DNA of 64,000 nt, taken from assembly GCA_934045075.1 (NCBI GenBank), contig OW203734.1, positions 6,268,516 through 6,332,515 on the forward strand. Direction: 5' to 3'. A program made the translations under genes and the position numbers. The stretch is from Yponomeuta sedellus. Lineage: Eukaryota > Arthropoda > Insecta > Lepidoptera > Yponomeutidae. Each line of letters begins with the position of its first letter. Positions within the stretch are counted from its first letter, which is position 1. This document shows positions 40,699 to 52,004 of the stretch, one piece after another. The notes under the pieces are model-generated. The model was not told where the DNA came from and did not search any database. It was given only the letters and a program-made list of their open reading frames with translations.

Positions 40699-41198
40699 CA
40701 GTCTGTTAGGTTTTAGAATATACCTCGACTACTATCGGATATCGGATGAAGGGCTCGTGGCCTAGGGAAGCGCTCGTGGCCTAGGCGAACCGAGTGATTG
40801 GAATCAATCACTTGGTTAAGCAACAACAGGCGCGGTCAGGTACAGGATGGGTGAGCATCCCGTGACTACCGCTAGTGGCATTTTTCTGAGCGCTCCCGTG
40901 CTTCGCAAGGCACGTTAAGCCGTTGGTGCCGGCTGTCATATAGTGGCAGTCGTTAAGCCATGTCAGAGGCCTTGTGGGCGGCTTGATAACTTCTGACAGT
41001 AAGGCCCGCCACTGTCTTACAAACCTCCACAAACCCGGACTTGGCCCCCGTGGTGGAGTATGGCCTAACCTTCCTGCGATGCAGGAAGAGACCCGTGCCC
41101 CGGCGGTGGGGACATACAAGGGTTGATAACGATAACGATAACTATCGGATGGACTCAGACTCTAGAGTCCGAGGTATATTCTAAAAGCTAACAGACTG
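40699..41198. mobile_element. Tc1/mariner-type MITE with nested SINE
   Basis: Terminal CAGTCTGTTAG and TTTTAGAATATACCTCG at the left, and CGAGGTATATTCTAAAA and CTAACAGACTG at the right, flanked by TA on each side. Without the nested SINE it is about 90 bp. A sister copy lies at 57327-57550. Confidence 0.8.
40741..41140 (+). mobile_element. 5S-like SINE, full length, nested in MITE
   Basis: ACTATCGGAT flanks it at 40731-40740 and 41141-41150. The head contains TTAAGCAACAACAGGCGCGG and GGATGGGTGAGCATCCCG. These align with the 5S rRNA internal promoter region (box A-like TTAAGCAACA, intermediate element GATGGGTGACC). The head start CGCTCGTGGCCTAGG occurs twice in a row (40750 and 40768). The body has GGTGCCGGCTGTCATATAGT, CTGACAGTAAGGCCCGCCAC and CTTCCTGCGATGCAGGAAGA, a hairpin, and ends in GATAAC repeats. 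Confidence 0.8.
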
Positions 41199-41209
41199 TA
41201 CAGGCCTGG

Positions 41210-41288
41210 GAGCCGATTCTCGCCCATGCGAATTGAAAGCGTAGACGCAAAATATTGGAAGGCTTAGACATTTGTCGCATAAAATTCA
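41210..41288. repeat. 78-bp dispersed fragment, inverse copy
   Basis: Inverse of 5273-5352: CCGATTCTCGCCCATGCGAA to TTAGACATTTGTCGCATAAA. Confidence 0.7.
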
Positions 41289-41290
41289 GT

Positions 41291-42350
41291 TTCATGAATT
41301 CTCGAAAAGTCGTACAGTACTACACATCATAAAAGTCCCTTCGGGAATCTACGTTCGCGCAGACTAGGAAGAAGTGTAACCAAAGTACCCGAAGCTATAA
41401 GTACATTCAACATGATCTTTAACCGATACGGTTAAGGTGCAGAATTGATTGCCGCAGTAGCGCTACCTATTTCGCTCACGCTAATATTGCCAAACTAATA
41501 GTCACCTACATCGATGACGTTGAATCAACCAATAGCAACAAAGGTGCGCGGCCTGCCATAACATGAAACTATCTGATTGGTCGATCAACTTGCCGCACAT
41601 CCAAAATTTGGTGATCTGCGCAGGTACATCCGCGAGACTTATTTCTTGTGTAGCACTGTACGAGCAATTTGCAAATGAATTTCGCTCGCTTTGATGTGTT
41701 ATACATAATCTCGTACGGTAATCACCACGCGATTATTTTTTTATTATAGATGGTAAATTATAGTTGGAAACCTATATTTTGTCTTTTAGTAACCTCATAA
41801 GTTAGAATCAGAAGCCTCTGTTTTAAATTCAATTCATATAATATGCCGTCCAAAAAGCACGTGTGTACTAGGCCTAAGATTTGGCCGCGTATTTGTTGCG
41901 GCAGTTATTGTTGGTAGGTAATTATGACTGATTTAGTGAGTCGCATAACTGTTCGTGCCTCGATAGGGTTTGTAATTGGTCGCCTAAATCATTTATTTAT
42001 TAGACGGGAATGAAGCATGGCTGCTACAGAACAGTGAGTTATGGAACGAGCTGCGGCACCGAGTCTGACGGATCACATGAGAAATGATACAATTCTTTCT
42101 TTTAATAACTCGCGATGCTCATTAACAGTATGGTGTACCTAGAGTGTACTCCAAAAAATCACGCACAAACCTTCAATGTTTTTGTGAGTTTGGCTGCTGT
42201 TTTTCGTATGTAATTTTTTTAGGTCATAAATAAATTAACTTGAAATTAAAGAAACTATATATTTATTAGGTAAAATATTACGCTTACGTTTACTTTAATT
42301 CCCGATTACGTTTTATAATAAATAATAATAATATATTACGTTACGATAAC
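41291..42350. other. No gene recognised
   Basis: Unique-looking, moderately AT-rich, with no frame or repeat of note. Confidence 0.45.
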
Positions 42351-42444
42351 ATATCAACCCTTGTATGTCCCCACTGCTGAGGCACGGGTCTCCGACTGCA
42401 TCGCATGAAGGTAGGCCATACTCCACCACGGGGTCTAAGTCCCG
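42351..42444 (-). repeat. 5S-like SINE 3' fragment
   Basis: ATATCAACCCTTGTATGTCC, GGCACGGGTCTCCGACTGCA and CTCCACCACGGGGTCTAAGT form the reverse 3' end of the SINE. Confidence 0.7.
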
Positions 42445-42464
42445 TTAAATATAGGTACATAGAT

Positions 42465-42540
42465 AAATAGTTAGAGATTACTTTATTGCTCAACCAAAAA
42501 AAAGAATAAAACCATGATTTCTTAAATCTAAGAAATGCGC
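42465..42540 (-). repeat. LINE 3' tail scrap
   Basis: GATTACTTTATTGCTCAACC, then AAAACCATGATTTCTTAAAT, related to 36145-36250. Confidence 0.5.
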
Positions 42541-42543
42541 TCG

Positions 42544-42858
42544 AGAAGCGCTCGTTGCATAGTCGAATAAATCACTCGAGTTAAGCAACAACAAGCGTAA
42601 TCACGTGCAGGGTGGGTGACCGTTCTGTGACTACCGCTATTGGCATTTTTCGAGCGCCGTTGGCGCCGGCTGACATGTAATGGCAGTCGTTAAGCCATAT
42701 CAGAGGCCTTATGATAACTTCTGACAGAAAGGCCCACCACTGCCTTACAATCCTCCACTAACCCGGACTTGGCCCCCGTGGTGGAGTATGGCCTAAGCTT
42801 CCTGCAATGCAAGAAATCCGTGCCCCAGCAGTGGGGATGTAGAAGAGTTGATATCGAA
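42544..42858 (+). repeat. 5S-like SINE with internal gaps
   Basis: GAAGCGCTCGTTGCATAGTC, TTAAGCAACAACAAGCGTAA, GGGTGGGTGACCGTTCTGTG, GGCGCCGGCTGACATGTAAT and TGTAGAAGAGTTGATATCG. Several short deletions distinguish it from full copies. Confidence 0.75.
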
Positions 42859-42859
42859 G

Positions 42860-43364
42860 AATAAATAGTAGTGTTTGTGGTTTGAAAAACAAGGAACATA
42901 AAAGGATAAGACAAAAGTGTCGGTCCGTCTAGCCTGCCTGGTGGTTTATTTTTATGGGCCGGGCTGATTTGAAGTACCTATAATATATAATTTTTCACTT
43001 CTTTAGCTTCTTATATTATATTTTATCTGCAAAATGAGAATCGCAGCTCACAGAAAGGCAAACACTCCATGGCAATAATTTTCAAACGCGCCCTGATTTG
43101 TGTTGACACATGAGGTGCCCTCTCATGAACAACAAAATCAAGTAAAAACGTTACATTGCAGGGTTACTTCGAATTTGGTTGACAAAATTTAAGAGGGCAA
43201 TCTAACCATGATTTAGAAATATAAGGCGCTAGTTATTAATAAACGAGTAAAAAAAATCCAAAAATTACATACAAAGCATAGAGAAACAATTTCAGAACGA
43301 CAAAATAAATGAATAGAAAGAAATTGATTCAAGCGTCTTATATTGCGTCCAATTTGAGTTTGCC
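42860..43364. other. No gene recognised
   Basis: AT-rich, no repeat identified. Confidence 0.45.
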
Positions 43365-43472
43365 TGGAAGAAATTGCTATTAGCAACAAGGCCGCCTAAG
43401 TATTTGATCTTTTGTATCTGCCGTTTCTGTAACTATTTTTCCGGTATACAATAAAGAATATTCTTATCTTAT
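43365..43472 (+). repeat. CR1/Daphne-like LINE 3' tail
   Basis: CTGGAAGAAATTGCTATTAG, CAACAAGGCCGCCTAAG and CGGTATACAATAAAGAATAT with a TCTTAT end. Confidence 0.7.
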
Positions 43473-44106
43473 ATTTGACCGGCTTGCTTATTGTTATTTT
43501 AATTGTTTACGCTTATCGTATGGCAGACTCCATTTGACATATTAGAAAACATTTTTCAAAGTAATGGCACTCGGAATTTGGAATCACGGTTTTGGTCAAA
43601 AGACCAAAATAATGAATATTTACTAAGATGTCATACCACCACCATCATGATGAGTATTTTTCGACTATTTTTCGTTTATGGAGATAACATTGTCTCACAA
43701 TTTAGCTAACAATTTCAAAATCACCAAAACAGGTTTTGGTACTTAGTTGGGTCTCAAACTTCATAATATGACGAGGGCTGAATCATAATCCAAACTAGAA
43801 GAGCATATAAAAAATTTAAGAAATCGATTATTATGTTTCGTATGTGGGCTATCGCATTTTTAGTTCTTTCCGAATAGTTTCATTTCAGACTCAGAGCAAA
43901 GACTAATGTTCTATAAAGTTTTTTTAAAAGAAATGCATAACAACATTCATCAAATATGCCAACTGGTCTTTTGCAGCAATGGAAACACACCGCGACAACT
44001 GCATTAATTGTGTTTATAACTATTTCTTTTCATGTTTTCCGTTGAGTTTGTTTAATTTTTGTTAAGTATTTTGTGTGTATAAATGTTTTCCTTTCTCTTT
44101 CTTAAC
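43473..44106. other. No gene recognised
   Basis: AT-rich. A 68-codon frame at about 43503 has no recognisable feature. Confidence 0.45.
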
Positions 44107-44118
44107 CTAACTTCGTTT

Positions 44119-44440
44119 ATATTATTTTTATTGTATTAACCCGTGCTAAGAACAATTTTAAAAACCTATTTAGAGGCTGAAAATTCCACCCATGCCGGGA
44201 CTCGAACCCGCGACCTCTGGCTATCCGTGCCAGCGCTCTTCCAACTGAGCCAATGGGCAAGTGCCGGCATCAGTGAAATTTTGAACCTCTTTACAATACT
44301 CTCTATATTACTTACAGGTAGCGCAATCTGGCTGAAGTAATTTACATTACTTGCAGCCCCGAGTTCTGACCTACTTTGCAGTTAGGTTTCACATCGAAAT
44401 GATATCGCTGTACCCACATAATTATATTCTTTTTATTGCA
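44119..44440 (-). mobile_element. TLR repeat, complete simple insertion
   Basis: CTAACTTCGTTT (12 bp) flanks it at 44107-44118 and 44441-44452. On the minus strand it starts TGCAATAAAAAGAATATAAT, passes TGGGTACAGCGATATCAT and a GTAGGTC-containing spacer, then the tRNA-like core (box A TTGGCTCAGTTGGAAGAGCG, box B GCGGGTTCGAGTCCCGG), CCTCTAAATAGG and the tail GCACGGGTTAATACAATAAA. The 5' end repeats part of the 3' tail, which explains how tandem arrays can join. The core lies some 170 bp from the 5' end, unusual for a pol III-driven SINE. Confidence 0.85.
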
Positions 44441-44452
44441 CTAACTTCGTTT

Positions 44453-46251
44453 CCGAATGTGCAAGGAAATTAAAATATTGTTGACTGCTAACGACATGAG
44501 GGTGTGGTATATAAATGTTTATGAAACAAAAGAGGCTTCTTAGAATCTCGGACACTGCCTATCCCTACGGGATATAGGTAAAGTATGCAGTCCAACGATA
44601 GCGTGAAGTAACGGTTATCGTTCAATGAAGAACCGAACAATATCAAATGCGAAGAAGATTTTAACGTTTCGTTCCTGATATCCCTTCAGATTTGCGTTGA
44701 AGCGAGAGAGCTTTGCACCAGAAGTGTTGCGAAATTAATAAACGTCGGCTTGACAGATGAATATCGCGGATGCGGCAACGCCTGTCTGTCTTTTGAGACG
44801 AGATAATTGTTGTTTTTATTCATTACTGGTTGCGCCTCTAATTTCATTTACGTCGGATTAGAATAAAAAAGTTTTATTTTTTGCCAATATTTCGGATTAT
44901 GTCTAGCAGCCTATCAATGGTCAGTGCCTCAACATGCCTTAATTCACAATACCCCGACGACGTTTTTTTTGTTTGTGAATGTCATATTTACAAAACTGTG
45001 TCAGCCAAGCTATGGCAGCAGACATGTAGGTACCCAAGTACATGTTTTTTTTTCTTTTCAATACATTAAGTAATGTAGATGTTTGCTATATAACCATTAC
45101 AATTTTTACTACTACTTTATAATACTTACAAATTTATAAATTATCGTAATGGGCTATAGAATCTTTCTATATAGCAGAAAACTTTAACAAACGGAATATA
45201 GCGAATGAGTACCAAATTCCACGAGATTACAAGAAAAAAGTACTTCTCTTTTCAACCAATCGAGACTGACAAAAAAACCAAAAAGCAAAAGGCTCCTCTA
45301 ATAATCTGAAAGAGTCAAAATGGCGGGCGGCGCCCATTTAGTCAGAGAATATAAACATAACCGTAAAACGCGTAATGAAGTGGCGAGATACGGTAAACTT
45401 GCTCACTAAAAGCGAACAGAAGTATCACTTTATTGAAGAGCGGGTGATCGTGCTCCTCCACTATAAAAGGAAATTTCCCGCCAGGCAGATTGTACGCCTG
45501 GGGCGGCCGGTCCAACTGTTCTTAGTGGACGTTATATTTATGGTATGTCATGTGAAACACTTTAATTGCGCGATGCAGGAATGTTGGAGTTTGTAGTGCG
45601 CCCGCAGAGTTGACATGTGCTCGCCACATCACTATAAGTACATTTCCATTAGTCTAGATTTCAATAAACCAAAATATTTCTACAAATTTATCGCTATTTT
45701 TTATGTATGTTTGGCGATCATTATTTACTACGTAGTCTGAATTTATTCATTCCTTTTTTATTAGGAAAGGGGTCACTAGGACGTTCCAATATAAATTAGG
45801 TCAAGATTTATTTATTGTTTATTGAGATACTATGGTAAGATCCATGGCAAAGTTACCGAACTCTTAGTTTTAGTCAGTCCTCAAAGTCGGTTTTTTTTGT
45901 TAAAAATTGTTGATCAATATCATAATTAGTACCACAATAATAATTTAACTCTACTATGAGTACGGTCGATACTGCAGCAGTAACAGATTTTTAACTTAGA
46001 CGCTTTTATCAGGTTTATTTGTATCTAACTGACAAACTAAGACATTATCTTATAAATATGTAACAAATCTAGCAGTTAAGTTTTATTTTCCTTCTAACTA
46101 TTGAAACTATTTAACTATTATTTAACTATGGATTGGAGTGGAAAACGAAAGGAAAGGCCTTTGCGCAGTTGTAAAACACTTTCGAGGCTACAAAACAAAA
46201 ACAATTGTGTCGATTTGAAACATTGAAGTGCATTAACATTAATTCGCATAG
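44453..46251. other. No gene recognised
   Basis: About 1.8 kb of AT-rich DNA. Frames at about 44881-45069 and 45375-45596 lack recognisable motifs. No repeat family of the window is seen. Confidence 0.45.
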
Positions 46252-46264
46252 TAATAATTTGGTA

Positions 46265-46566
46265 TAAAAACCTATTTAGAGGCAAAAAATTTCACCCATG
46301 CCGGGATTCGAACCCGCTACCTCTGGCTATCCGTGCCAGCGCTCTACCAATTGAGCCAATGGGCGACTCACTGGCATCAGTGAAATTTCGAACCTCTTTA
46401 CACTATTCTCTGTATTACGTACAGGCAATTTGCTTAAGCCAGATGTCGCTGCCTGTACGTACGAGGTTGCGGGTTCGAATCCCGGCATGGGTGAAATTTT
46501 TTGCCTCTAAATAGGTTTTTAAATTTGTCCTTAGCACGGGTTAGTGCATTAAAAATAAAAATAGTA
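46265..46566. mobile_element. TLR fold-back insertion
   Basis: TAATAATTTGGTA flanks it at 46252-46264 and 46567-46579. It starts AAAAACCTATTTAGAGGC, goes through the minus-oriented core and its CTTTACACTATTCTCTGTAT, then turns. Near the turn CGTACAGGCA and TGCCTGTACG pair. It continues plus-oriented through box B (GCGGGTTCGAATCCCGG), CCTCTAAATAGG and the tail GTGCATTAAAAATAAAAATA. The turn skips the plus-oriented box A. Confidence 0.85.
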
Positions 46567-46579
46567 TAATAATTTGGTA

Positions 46580-47140
46580 ACATCAAGCTGATCTGATTAC
46601 AGAGCCGCACATGCATTAAAGAGTGCTACAACTTTCTCTACATTGCCATTTATTCTTCTATTGCTTAACAAACTTCATCAGCAGCAACAGTGTAGAATTC
46701 AAAAATAGATTATTAAAAAAAAGAATTCGCCAGTTTAGTGCATTATCGACGGACTCGTTTTTTTTTCTTGTAATATACCTAATTTTAATTTTACTTTCTT
46801 AACAAAAATACAAATTTACATTTAGCCAAAGTTACTTCTCAGGCAGCGTTACCGTTTGTACCCCGTTGCCACTAAGCAAAGGCCCTTCAAACTTATTTCC
46901 TGCCCAAACTCAATTAGACTCACTTTTTTCGCTATTTTTATTACCCAATTATTTGTTTTGTCACTTATAGCTAATGCCAAATCGCCTCAAACTTTTAGCT
47001 ATTACACGAAAATTAAACATCGCAATAAGTAATATAGAAGACATTACATTGTATTAATCACTTATCTAGTTACAATTGAATCTGTTTTTTTAATTGCCAT
47101 TCCTACTAATCTGGTTTAATTGCCATTCTTTCCAATCAAC
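46580..47140. other. No gene recognised
   Basis: AT-rich spacer with long T and A runs. Confidence 0.45.
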
Positions 47141-47372
47141 AGGAGACGGGTTAGTTCTTCTGTTTATAGCCTTTGCCATGGTAGCTGCACCGCCGTCAGT
47201 AATTTTTAATACAATTAGAACGGTTATTGCCCTGTGGACTGTCTGCCAGCTCCTATTATTCTATTATTACTTTTACCATAACGCCAGTTTCGGAATCATG
47301 ATTAAAACCAAAGCCGCCATTATAAAATGGGAAACATCCGACTTTTCACTCGAACGAAAAATCCACGAGTAA
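47141..47372 (+). other. Possible exon of a membrane protein (weak)
   Basis: TTTCCAATCAACAG at about 47127-47140 could be a splice acceptor. The frame behind it reads two hydrophobic stretches (LVLLFIAFAMVAAPPSV and TVIALWTVCQLLLFYYYFY) and ends at a TAA after KWETSDFSLERKIHE. There is no family match I can name, no ATG upstream and no donor to test. It may be chance. Confidence 0.15.
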
Positions 47373-47405
47373 TTAATGTTAATAATGCAATGCTAAAGAG
47401 GTTCT

Positions 47406-47640
47406 ATATCAACCCTTGTATGTCCCCACTGCTGGGGCACGGGTCTCTTCCTGTGTCGCAGAAAGGTTAGGCCATACTCCACCACGGGGGCCAAGTCCGG
47501 CTTGGTGGAGGATTGTAAGACAGTAGCGGGCCTTACTGTCAGAAGTTATCAAGCCGCCCATAAGGCCTCTGACATGGCTTAAGGACTGCCATTACATGAC
47601 AGCCGGCACCAACAGCTTCACGTGCCTTGCGAAGCACGGA
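47406..47640 (-). repeat. 5S-like SINE lacking the head
   Basis: ATCAACCCTTGTATGTCCCC through TAAGACAGTAGCGGGCCTTA to GTGCCTTGCGAAGCACGGA. The 5S-like part is missing at the right. Confidence 0.75.
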
Positions 47641-47854
47641 CGTTTGCCGAGATCATCTTAAATGACCAACTTTGATGCAAGCGTCGTTATATTATATTAT
47701 TTACTAACTGACCTCACAAACGTTGTTTTGCCATATTAATTAGTCTACGATCTATTCTCAGACCTTATAAATATACTTAAAAAAATGTGTTAAGTTCGGT
47801 GAAACCGTGTCGGAGGAGTTCGATAATAAACACTGATACTAGTGATTTTAAAAA

Positions 47855-48000
47855 CCTATTTGGAGGCTAAAAAATCCACCCATGCCGGGACTCGAACCCG
47901 CGGCCTAGCTAACCGTGCCAGCGCTCTCCCAACTGAGCTAATGGGCGACTACCGGCATCAGTGAAATTTCGAACCTTTTTACAACATTCTCTGTATTACA
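47855..48000 (-). repeat. TLR repeat, core half
   Basis: AAAAACCTATTTGGAGGC, CGGGACTCGAACCCGCGG, CCAACTGAGCTAATGGGC and CATTCTCTGTATTACATACA. TGATACTAG occurs on both sides (about 47837 and 48013), a likely target-site duplication. It has the family left edge but no tail. Confidence 0.7.
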
Positions 48001-48804
48001 TACAGTGACACTGTGATACTAGATTCTTAGCACTATTAAAATTCCTTTCTTTCCCTTCTTTTTGGATAGGTGTATCCGAAATATACATGTTGTATTGCAT
48101 TGTATGTTTCTTACACCTAAAAATTTGACATGAATTAATGTTGAAAGACTTAAAATTATAATATACATTCATAATTACAATGAAACAATGATGCCCAGGT
48201 AGGTTGTACCTGCGGCCCCCACACTAGGATACCCAGTGCTGTGGAGACCCGGTTCGCTTGGGTACATTGGGTGCAATTTAAATTGGGATGGGATTTAAGT
48301 TACAGTCTCAATAGTTAGTTAAGACTCAAGATTTGCGCTCTTAGTCTAGGCGCATGCTGAGCCGCAGGCGACGCAGCACAGCGCAGCGCAGGGCAGCGCA
48401 GATTTTGTAAAGCATGGAACGTCTTTGAGCTACGTACGCTGCGGCGCTGGTACGTGCGACGCAGACATGTGTCTGCCCTGCTCTGCGTCTCGTCGAGGCG
48501 GGTTTACTAACAACTTTGTTGCAATGACAGAACATTTAATTAAATTAGTTCGCAGTGAACCTTGTTTGTATGATACAAATCATGCAAAGTATTAAAAAAA
48601 GACATTGAAAGAGTTATTATGGGTGAGAATTGCCAAGTAATGGAGCGAATAGCAGCATGCGGATTGGGCCTATGTCTGCCTCAACTGCCCTGCACTGTAT
48701 AAATTGAACTGTGCTGTGTTGTACTGCGTTGCTGGCATTTCAGCATGCGCCTAGACTTATCCACATAGTTAGGTCATTTTACGCAGCAAGCGCTGAGTTT
48801 TGTT
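48001..48804. other. No gene; S3 SINE scrap and GC-rich patch
   Basis: About 48205-48260 (GCGGCCCCCACACTAGGATA and GTGGAGACCCGG) is a reverse S3 SINE scrap. About 48350-48490 is a GC-rich patch with repeated GCAGCGCAG. No gene is evident. Confidence 0.4.
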
Positions 48805-48860
48805 AACACTCCAGATACTAGAGTTTCCTCACGATGTTTACCTTCACATTAGTGAATGGT
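48805..48860 (-). repeat. SINE S2 scrap
   Basis: GAGTTTCCTCACGATGTTTA and CCTTCACATTAGTGAATGGT are the S2 body on the minus strand. A 5S-like SINE inserted right after it. Confidence 0.6.
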
Positions 48861-48868
48861 ATTGCCAG

Positions 48869-49203
48869 CCAAGCGCTCGTGGCCTAGCCAAACCGAGAGA
48901 TTGGAATCAATCACTTGAGTGAAGCAACACCAGGCGCGGTCAGGTGCAGGATGGGTGACCGTCCCGCGACTACCGCTAGTGGCATCTTTACCGAGCGCGG
49001 CTGCCATGTAATGGCAGTCGTTAAGCCATATCAGAGGCCTTATGGGCGGCTTGATAACTTCCGACAGTAAGGCCCGCCACTGTCTTACAATCCTCCACCA
49101 ACCCAGACTTGGTCCCCGTGGTGGAGTATGGCCCAACCTTCCCCCGATGCAGGAAGAGACCCGTGCCCCAGCAGTGGGGACATACATGGGTTCATATCGA
49201 TCG
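48869..49203 (+). mobile_element. 5S-like SINE, near full length
   Basis: ATTGCCAG occurs at 48861-48868 and 49204-49211. The head reads GAGTGAAGCAACACCAGGCG and GGATGGGTGACCGTCCCG, the best 5S-like match in the window to the internal control region. The body and the GGGTTCATATCGATCG end follow. Confidence 0.8.
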
Positions 49204-49245
49204 ATTGCCAGTCAATAGTCATTATTGGCTCTATTGACTGGCAAT
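49204..49245. repeat. 15-bp hairpin
   Basis: ATTGCCAGTCAATAG at 49204-49218 pairs with CTATTGACTGGCAAT at 49231-49245. The left arm coincides with the SINE's target-site duplication, so the hairpin may be a by-product of insertion. Confidence 0.75.
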
Positions 49246-49989
49246 ACCATTCGCTATGGCAATCATTATGGCAGTCAGCCAATAGTGGTAGTCCCTAGTC
49301 TTTGCCGACCCCTCTACGATACAGCCGTGAATTTATGTTTTGTTGTTATATTTCATGTAAGTATTTACTTTATTTCCATGCACTCAGACGCAACCGCCAC
49401 CCTATACCTTCCGATAACGTTCCACAAAACATAGCCAGCTCCTAGATTGCACCAGATACCACCTCAACCGGTGCCAAAGTCATTGCGGTCAGGAAATTAT
49501 GTTAAAAAGCACAACCCCACTGCTCTGTGGACGTTTTGGCACGTGTTCAGCGCAGATAAGATCGTTATCTGTGGACGTGGGTAGTGCCGCGGAATGGGAG
49601 ACACGGAAAGTTCTGTTTGGTTTCGCTATTCGCGCTTGTACTCCATTTGGTTTATCGCTCCCTTCAAAATACGCGTTCACTACGCCCCACTCCAAATCAC
49701 TTTTCGTGTTGTATAATTTCAGCTATGATAATTCGTCATCTACACTAGAATTCTTTACATAGGTGGTTAATTTCACCTTAAATCAAAGATCCCATTGTCT
49801 CAGGTTGAAAGTTCTTTTGACTGAGTAAATTTAATAGGCGACAAATATGTCCCTAAATTTTATTACAATTCGATGTACATTGCGCAGCCAAGTCTTCCCA
49901 TTTGTTAACCTGTTACTTGACTTCGCAATGTAGGTACATCGAATAGTCATCCAGCTTGTAGATGTTCGGTGTTAATGTCCATTCAGCCG
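49246..49989. other. No gene recognised
   Basis: An 87-codon plus frame and a 68-codon minus frame overlap at 49489-49762. Neither has recognisable motifs. Confidence 0.4.
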
Positions 49990-50165
49990 ACAAACTTTAG
50001 CCCACGTAAAATTATCCCACAGGGATATCAAGAAGTATTTCAGATCTCTGTCTATCTGTACGCCAAGTTTCATATAAATCCGTTCAGTCGCTATTGCGTG
50101 ATTGAGTCACACACATCTGACATCTTCACAAACTTTCACATTTATAATATTAGAAGGATATAAAA
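49990..50165 (+). repeat. RTE-like 3' end, subfamily b
   Basis: TTATCCCACAGGGATATCAA, ATCTCTGTCTATCTGTACGC, GTTCAGTCGCTATTGCGTGA and TTTCACATTTATAATATTAG, parallel to 38835-39000. Confidence 0.65.
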
Positions 50166-50620
50166 TACACGTACCTATAATAAGATGCATTAGATATTCG
50201 TTTACTGATACATGCACAAAGCATCAATAACCGATCCCGATCGCTGTAGTTGGCCCTTGATTCTGCTAAAGGGTTGTGTTCGTGATCACAGGGAAAATTA
50301 ATTTCTTGCCTAGTATATATTTATTGAATTAAGAACGTTTAGTGAAAATCTGTTGATAATTATGATTCTAAATAATGAAGCACTAATATTTTTTTTTTTT
50401 ATTTTTTACAAAAACAAAAAAACCTTATCCAATTACACAATTACGCCAAACTGCAAAGCAGTTTGTTAATACATAATATATAATTATTGCTACATTTAAT
50501 GTTAATTTACTACTGATGTAGTGTAAGACATGTAACCTACGAGTAGTTTAAGCTACTTATATATATTAGGAACATTCGCATGCTAATTAAGATTTTTTTA
50601 TGTAGCCTATAAACGTGTTG
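50166..50620. other. No gene recognised
   Basis: AT-rich with long T and A runs near 50390-50425. Confidence 0.45.
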
Positions 50621-50621
50621 C

Positions 50622-50730
50622 CAAATTGCCAAACCGCGGTGGGCACGCGTGGTAATTAAGCCCAAACTCTGTCTTGGAGATAAGGCCTGCAGCTCTGTAG
50701 TGAGACTATACACGTCTCACTACAGAGCTG
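50622..50730 (+). repeat. SINE S2 tail ending in a hairpin
   Basis: ATTGCCAAACCGCGGTGGGC, GTGGTAATTAAGCCCAAACT, GGAGATAAGGCCTGCAG. The end CAGCTCTGTAGTGAGAC (50690-50706) is followed after 7 nt by its exact complement (50714-50730), a snap-back extension of the SINE end. Confidence 0.65.
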
Positions 50731-52004
50731 TCTGTAAAAGAGGTCTATACGTACTTTAAAAAGTCTACATAAATTGTAATAGGCTGTTAGTCAGGTTTCT
50801 GGAACCCAACCCAGACTTTTCGTTGGTGTTTAATAAAATGAAAATGAAATATATTTATTACCGGTTCAGAAATTAACATAAATTAAACACTAAATACACA
50901 ATATGCTAAGAAAAAAAAGCCATATTGCCCTGCATGCATCACAAAAAAGAAAAAAAAATACCTTTGTTATATCACAATGATTTCATGCATGTGACTTTCA
51001 TTCATTAGGTGACAAATAATTTATTCTTCACTTTACATAAAACAGAAAAAAAAATAAGTCTCAGAAAGGGATAATTTTTAAATCTTTCGTGCACTTTTTT
51101 CTATAAAAAGCCAATAAAAAATAATTTTAAAGCAATCCGCCAAAACGCTCTTGAGCAATATAGTGTCGCCAGTACACAAACAAACGACAAGACAACAGTA
51201 CTATCGGGTTCCCGGATCACTACACTGCCCTGTTTAGTGAAATAGTCCTATCCTAAGATGTGACCTTTGCGATCAGCAGGGCAGTATAGGTACTGCTTTA
51301 CTGAGCTGTGACGTCATTATAGTTTCGCCCAATCCCGGCCGTTTTAGATAAAATAGCTGCATAATATACAAAATTGTGAAGTTTTACGAGTATCCTGCTT
51401 TTTGCAGAAATGCCATAAATCGGTTTTCAAACTCATAATTGATTGAGATGTTAATACTTTTTTTTCACACTTTCAAATGGTCTATTACCATTACGCAACA
51501 GCGGCTTTCAAACTACTTAGACTTTAGCGTGCGTACAATTCCGCATTAAGACAATCAGCCCCCTGATTTCCATCTACCTACCTATACTTCATCGATCGAG
51601 CGACGAAATATTATTCGCCGCAAAGCCCGCAAATCGGCATATTTCAAACTCGTAAAGCATGACGCGGAATATGCCAGCGACGGAATTTTATATTTTTAAA
51701 ATATCCCAGCATAACCCGTTTTGTATCTACGTGAGTATATTGCGCAAAATCTCGGGTCTCCACCGTAACGTTTTCCCGTTTCAGAAACAATGTTATAAGG
51801 CGTTATTTTCCGACGGGCAACTTTTGCACCTTGGAGGTTTTATTAAAATGTCCTGAGAAAAACTCTTACGCTACTTTGAAGGAAAAATTGTTTAGCTTAT
51901 GAAAGTGTAGTTACTGAAAACCATTACATAGCGATGCAAAGCAGTTTCACGTTTCACATAGAGATTTTGACTTTCTAAAGATAAAACAAGAAGTATCTTT
52001 TTTT
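50731..52004. other. No gene recognised
   Basis: AT-rich. ACTGCCCTG at about 51222 and CAGGGCAGT at about 51277 form a weak inverted repeat. Confidence 0.45.
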
